In this document: positions 22,307 to 23,607 of the stretch, one piece after another
Numbering within the stretch: position 1 is the first letter of the stretch
How the letters are laid out: every line of letters begins with the position of its first letter
Source of the DNA: an uncultured Caulobacter sp.
GTDB taxonomy: Bacteria; Pseudomonadota; Alphaproteobacteria; Caulobacterales; Caulobacteraceae
DNA: 23,607 nt
Direction of reading: 5' to 3'
Assembly: GCA_937991555.1 (NCBI GenBank)
Contig: CALKHU010000245.1
Span: 1-23,607, forward strand
Translations under genes and position numbers: made by a program
Notes under the pieces: model-generated
What the model saw: only the letters and a program-made list of their open reading frames with translations
Database searches by the model: none
What the model was told of the DNA's origin: nothing

Positions 22307-23484
22307 TCCTTGATTTCCTTCGGTAAGACAGACCGTTCCGACAACACCTTCACCGCTTCGCGAATGGGCACGGGCGGCTTGCCTGTCAGGATCCGGGCCT
22401 TGTCGGCCAGCGTGATACGCGCGGCGTAGAAGCGTTGGATCAGTCCCTCGCCCAGGCGATAGAAGCGCTCGAGCACGACATAGCGTTCGCCCGGCCGGGC
22501 GGCCTTGAACAGCATGCGGTTCAGCAGCCGGTAGTAGGCCCGCTCGGCCCAGCGCTGCTTCGACCGCGCCTCGACGCAGGCCCGCACGGCGGCGGTGGTC
22601 AGGGCCGGCAGCGCGGCGATCTCGTCGGCGAGGCGGGCCGCGTCCGGCAGGCTGTAGCCCGTGACCGGATGGAACAGCGCCGCCCGCAGTCCGACCTCGG
22701 GCAGGCTCGACCGTCGCCAGTGGGCGTCGATGTCCCCGGCCAGCGCGATCGGCAGCACCCCGATCTCCTCGCGCGCCACCGCGCGGATCTCCCAGCCCTG
22801 ACCCTCGGCGTAGGCGGCGATCGCCGCCCGCAGCGCCGGAACGTCGAGGTCGCCGCCGTCGCTGTAGCGGGTATCCTCGATCAGCAGCCGCGTGGGCGAG
22901 AAGGGCAGGCTGTAGAGGAAGCGGTAGCCGTCCAGCTGGTCGACGGTCGCGTCCATGACGATCGGCCGCTCGAGGCCATGCGGCCGGGCCAGCTCGACCT
23001 CCAGCCCGACGAACTTCTGCCAGCCCAGAACCAGGTCGGGCGTCGCCTTGGGGCCGCGCGCGTCGATCACGCAGGGCGCCTCGACGACGCGGCCGTCCGC
23101 GAGCGTGACGTCGGCGGCGGAGAGGTCCCGCACCCGGGCGCCGGTCCAGGCGTCCGGCCCGAGGGTCTCCGAGACGACGGTGTGGAACCGTTCCGACGTC
23201 ACCGAGCGGTAGGGCGTGGCGAGCTCTCGGCGATGGCCCGGGAAGCGCACGTCGTAGCCGTCCCACCGGTGCACGATCAGCGGCGCCAGCCAGGCGTCGA
23301 TCGCCGGGCTGACGTCGGTGGCGAAGCAGCTCCAGGTGTGCCGGCCGCCCAGGGTCGGGCCGTCCTCGAGCACCACCACGGTCAGCGCCGGGTCGCGGGC
23401 CTTCAGGCGCAGGGCGATCAGGCCGCCGGCCAGCCCGCCGCCGGCGATCACGACATCGGCGCGGACGGGAGCGGGTGGGGCCAT
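22303..23484 (-). CDS. crtY: Lycopene beta-cyclase
   Basis: 393 residues, the normal CrtY length. It cyclises both ends of lycopene to beta-carotene using reduced FAD without net redox change. The N-terminal FAD-binding motif is VVIAGGGLAGGLIALRL (11-27), then LGGRHTWSCF; FLYSLPFSPTRLLIEDTRYS (about 189-208), with the catalytic acidic LIEDT segment, and a later VTGYSLPDA motif are typical of the proteobacterial CrtY branch. The start ATG follows a GGGGGGC run. Only 31 bases separate it from the stop of an upstream gene, so it may share that gene's transcript. It leads the crtY-I-B operon. Confidence 0.95.
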   Translation of the reverse strand: MAPPAPVRADVVIAGGGLAGGLIALRLKARDPALTVVVLEDGPTLGGRHTWSCFATDVSPAIDAWLAPLIVHRWDGYDVRFPGHRRELATPYRSVTSERFHTVVSETLGPDAWTGARVRDLSAADVTLADGRVVEAPCVIDARGPKATPDLVLGWQKFVGLEVELARPHGLERPIVMDATVDQLDGYRFLYSLPFSPTRLLIEDTRYSDGGDLDVPALRAAIAAYAEGQGWEIRAVAREEIGVLPIALAGDIDAHWRRSSLPEVGLRAALFHPVTGYSLPDAARLADEIAALPALTTAAVRACVEARSKQRWAERAYYRLLNRMLFKAARPGERYVVLERFYRLGEGLIQRFYAARITLADKARILTGKPPVPIREAVKVLSERSVLPKEIKE

Positions 23485-23515
23485 GCCCCCCGCATATCAC
23501 GCCCGGCCCGGAAGG

Positions 23516-23607
23516 CTAGGCGGCGGTGCGCTTGCCGGCGGCCTTGCGGGCGCGCGGCCGGGCGCCGGCGGTGTGGGCCTTGAGCGCCTCCTTGCGGGCG
23601 CCCGCCT
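23516..23607 (-). CDS. C-terminal end of an unidentified basic protein (runs off the window)
   Basis: On the minus strand an open frame enters from the window edge and stops at TAG (23518-23516). The 29 visible residues are rich in Ala, Lys and Arg (AGARKEALKAHTAG, then RPRARKAAGKRTAA), like the tails of DNA- or RNA-binding proteins. Too little is visible to name the family. It lies 31 bases upstream of crtY on the same strand. In such GC-rich DNA a chance open frame cannot be excluded. Confidence 0.45.
   Translation of the reverse strand, partial: AGARKEALKAHTAGARPRARKAAGKRTAA

Noticed and set aside
20819..23500. A single open frame of 893 codons on the minus strand that seems to join a long N-terminal extension to CrtI
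   Set aside because: The part above 22306 is an out-of-frame, low-complexity Arg/Gly/Pro-rich reading of crtY. The true crtI start is the ATG at 22306, which overlaps the crtY stop.

Overview
This is a GC-rich bacterial window of about 23.6 kb with short intergenic gaps (none over 300 bases) and many 1-4 base stop/start overlaps. The mix of genes suggests an alphaproteobacterium of the Caulobacterales (Caulobacter/Phenylobacterium/Brevundimonas type): an Hpt protein and a hybrid kinase, a GcvA-like LysR, a cobA-DUF2849-cysI-DUF934-cysH sulfur operon, and a zeaxanthin-type carotenoid cluster. The placement is inferred from gene content and order, not from any marker phylogeny.

Left part (1-8155). 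The window opens inside the 5' end of a minus-strand membrane PQQ glucose dehydrogenase. Next come a plus-strand AI-2E/PerM-family permease, a minus-strand tRNA-Lys(CTT), a small Hpt phosphotransfer protein and a methyl-accepting chemotaxis protein. The chemoreceptor converges on a minus-strand group: a membrane hybrid histidine kinase, a small chorismate mutase-like protein and a LysR regulator.

Sulfur assimilation block (8156-12517). Divergent from the LysR gene lies cobA (siroheme methyltransferase), then DUF2849, cysI-type sulfite reductase, DUF934 and cysH. The CysH cysteine pattern is that of an APS reductase carrying a 4Fe-4S cluster. The cobA/lysR gap holds three copies of a GTTTGC half-site, a candidate operator. 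The 3' end of cobA is made of a roughly 120-bp imperfect palindrome that looks like a dispersed repeat captured in frame.

Middle accessory genes (12552-16276). Two coupled minus-strand genes (a secreted 3D-domain protein with a TTG start, and a YgiN-like monooxygenase) are followed by a plus-strand run: glutathione S-transferase, secreted S1/P1 nuclease, NUDIX hydrolase and SAM methyltransferase.

Carotenoid block (16288-23484). A plus-strand operon crtE - ABC ATPase - ABC-2 permease - crtZ, with a plausible sigma-70-like promoter, converges on the minus-strand operon crtY-crtI-crtB. Together they encode GGPP to phytoene to lycopene to beta-carotene to zeaxanthin. The ABC exporter pair is tightly coupled between crtE and crtZ, and it is the most interesting candidate for an undescribed function: movement of a carotenoid or polyprenyl product. 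No ketolase (crtW) or idi is seen in the window. The window ends in the 3' end of an unidentified basic, Ala/Lys/Arg-rich protein.
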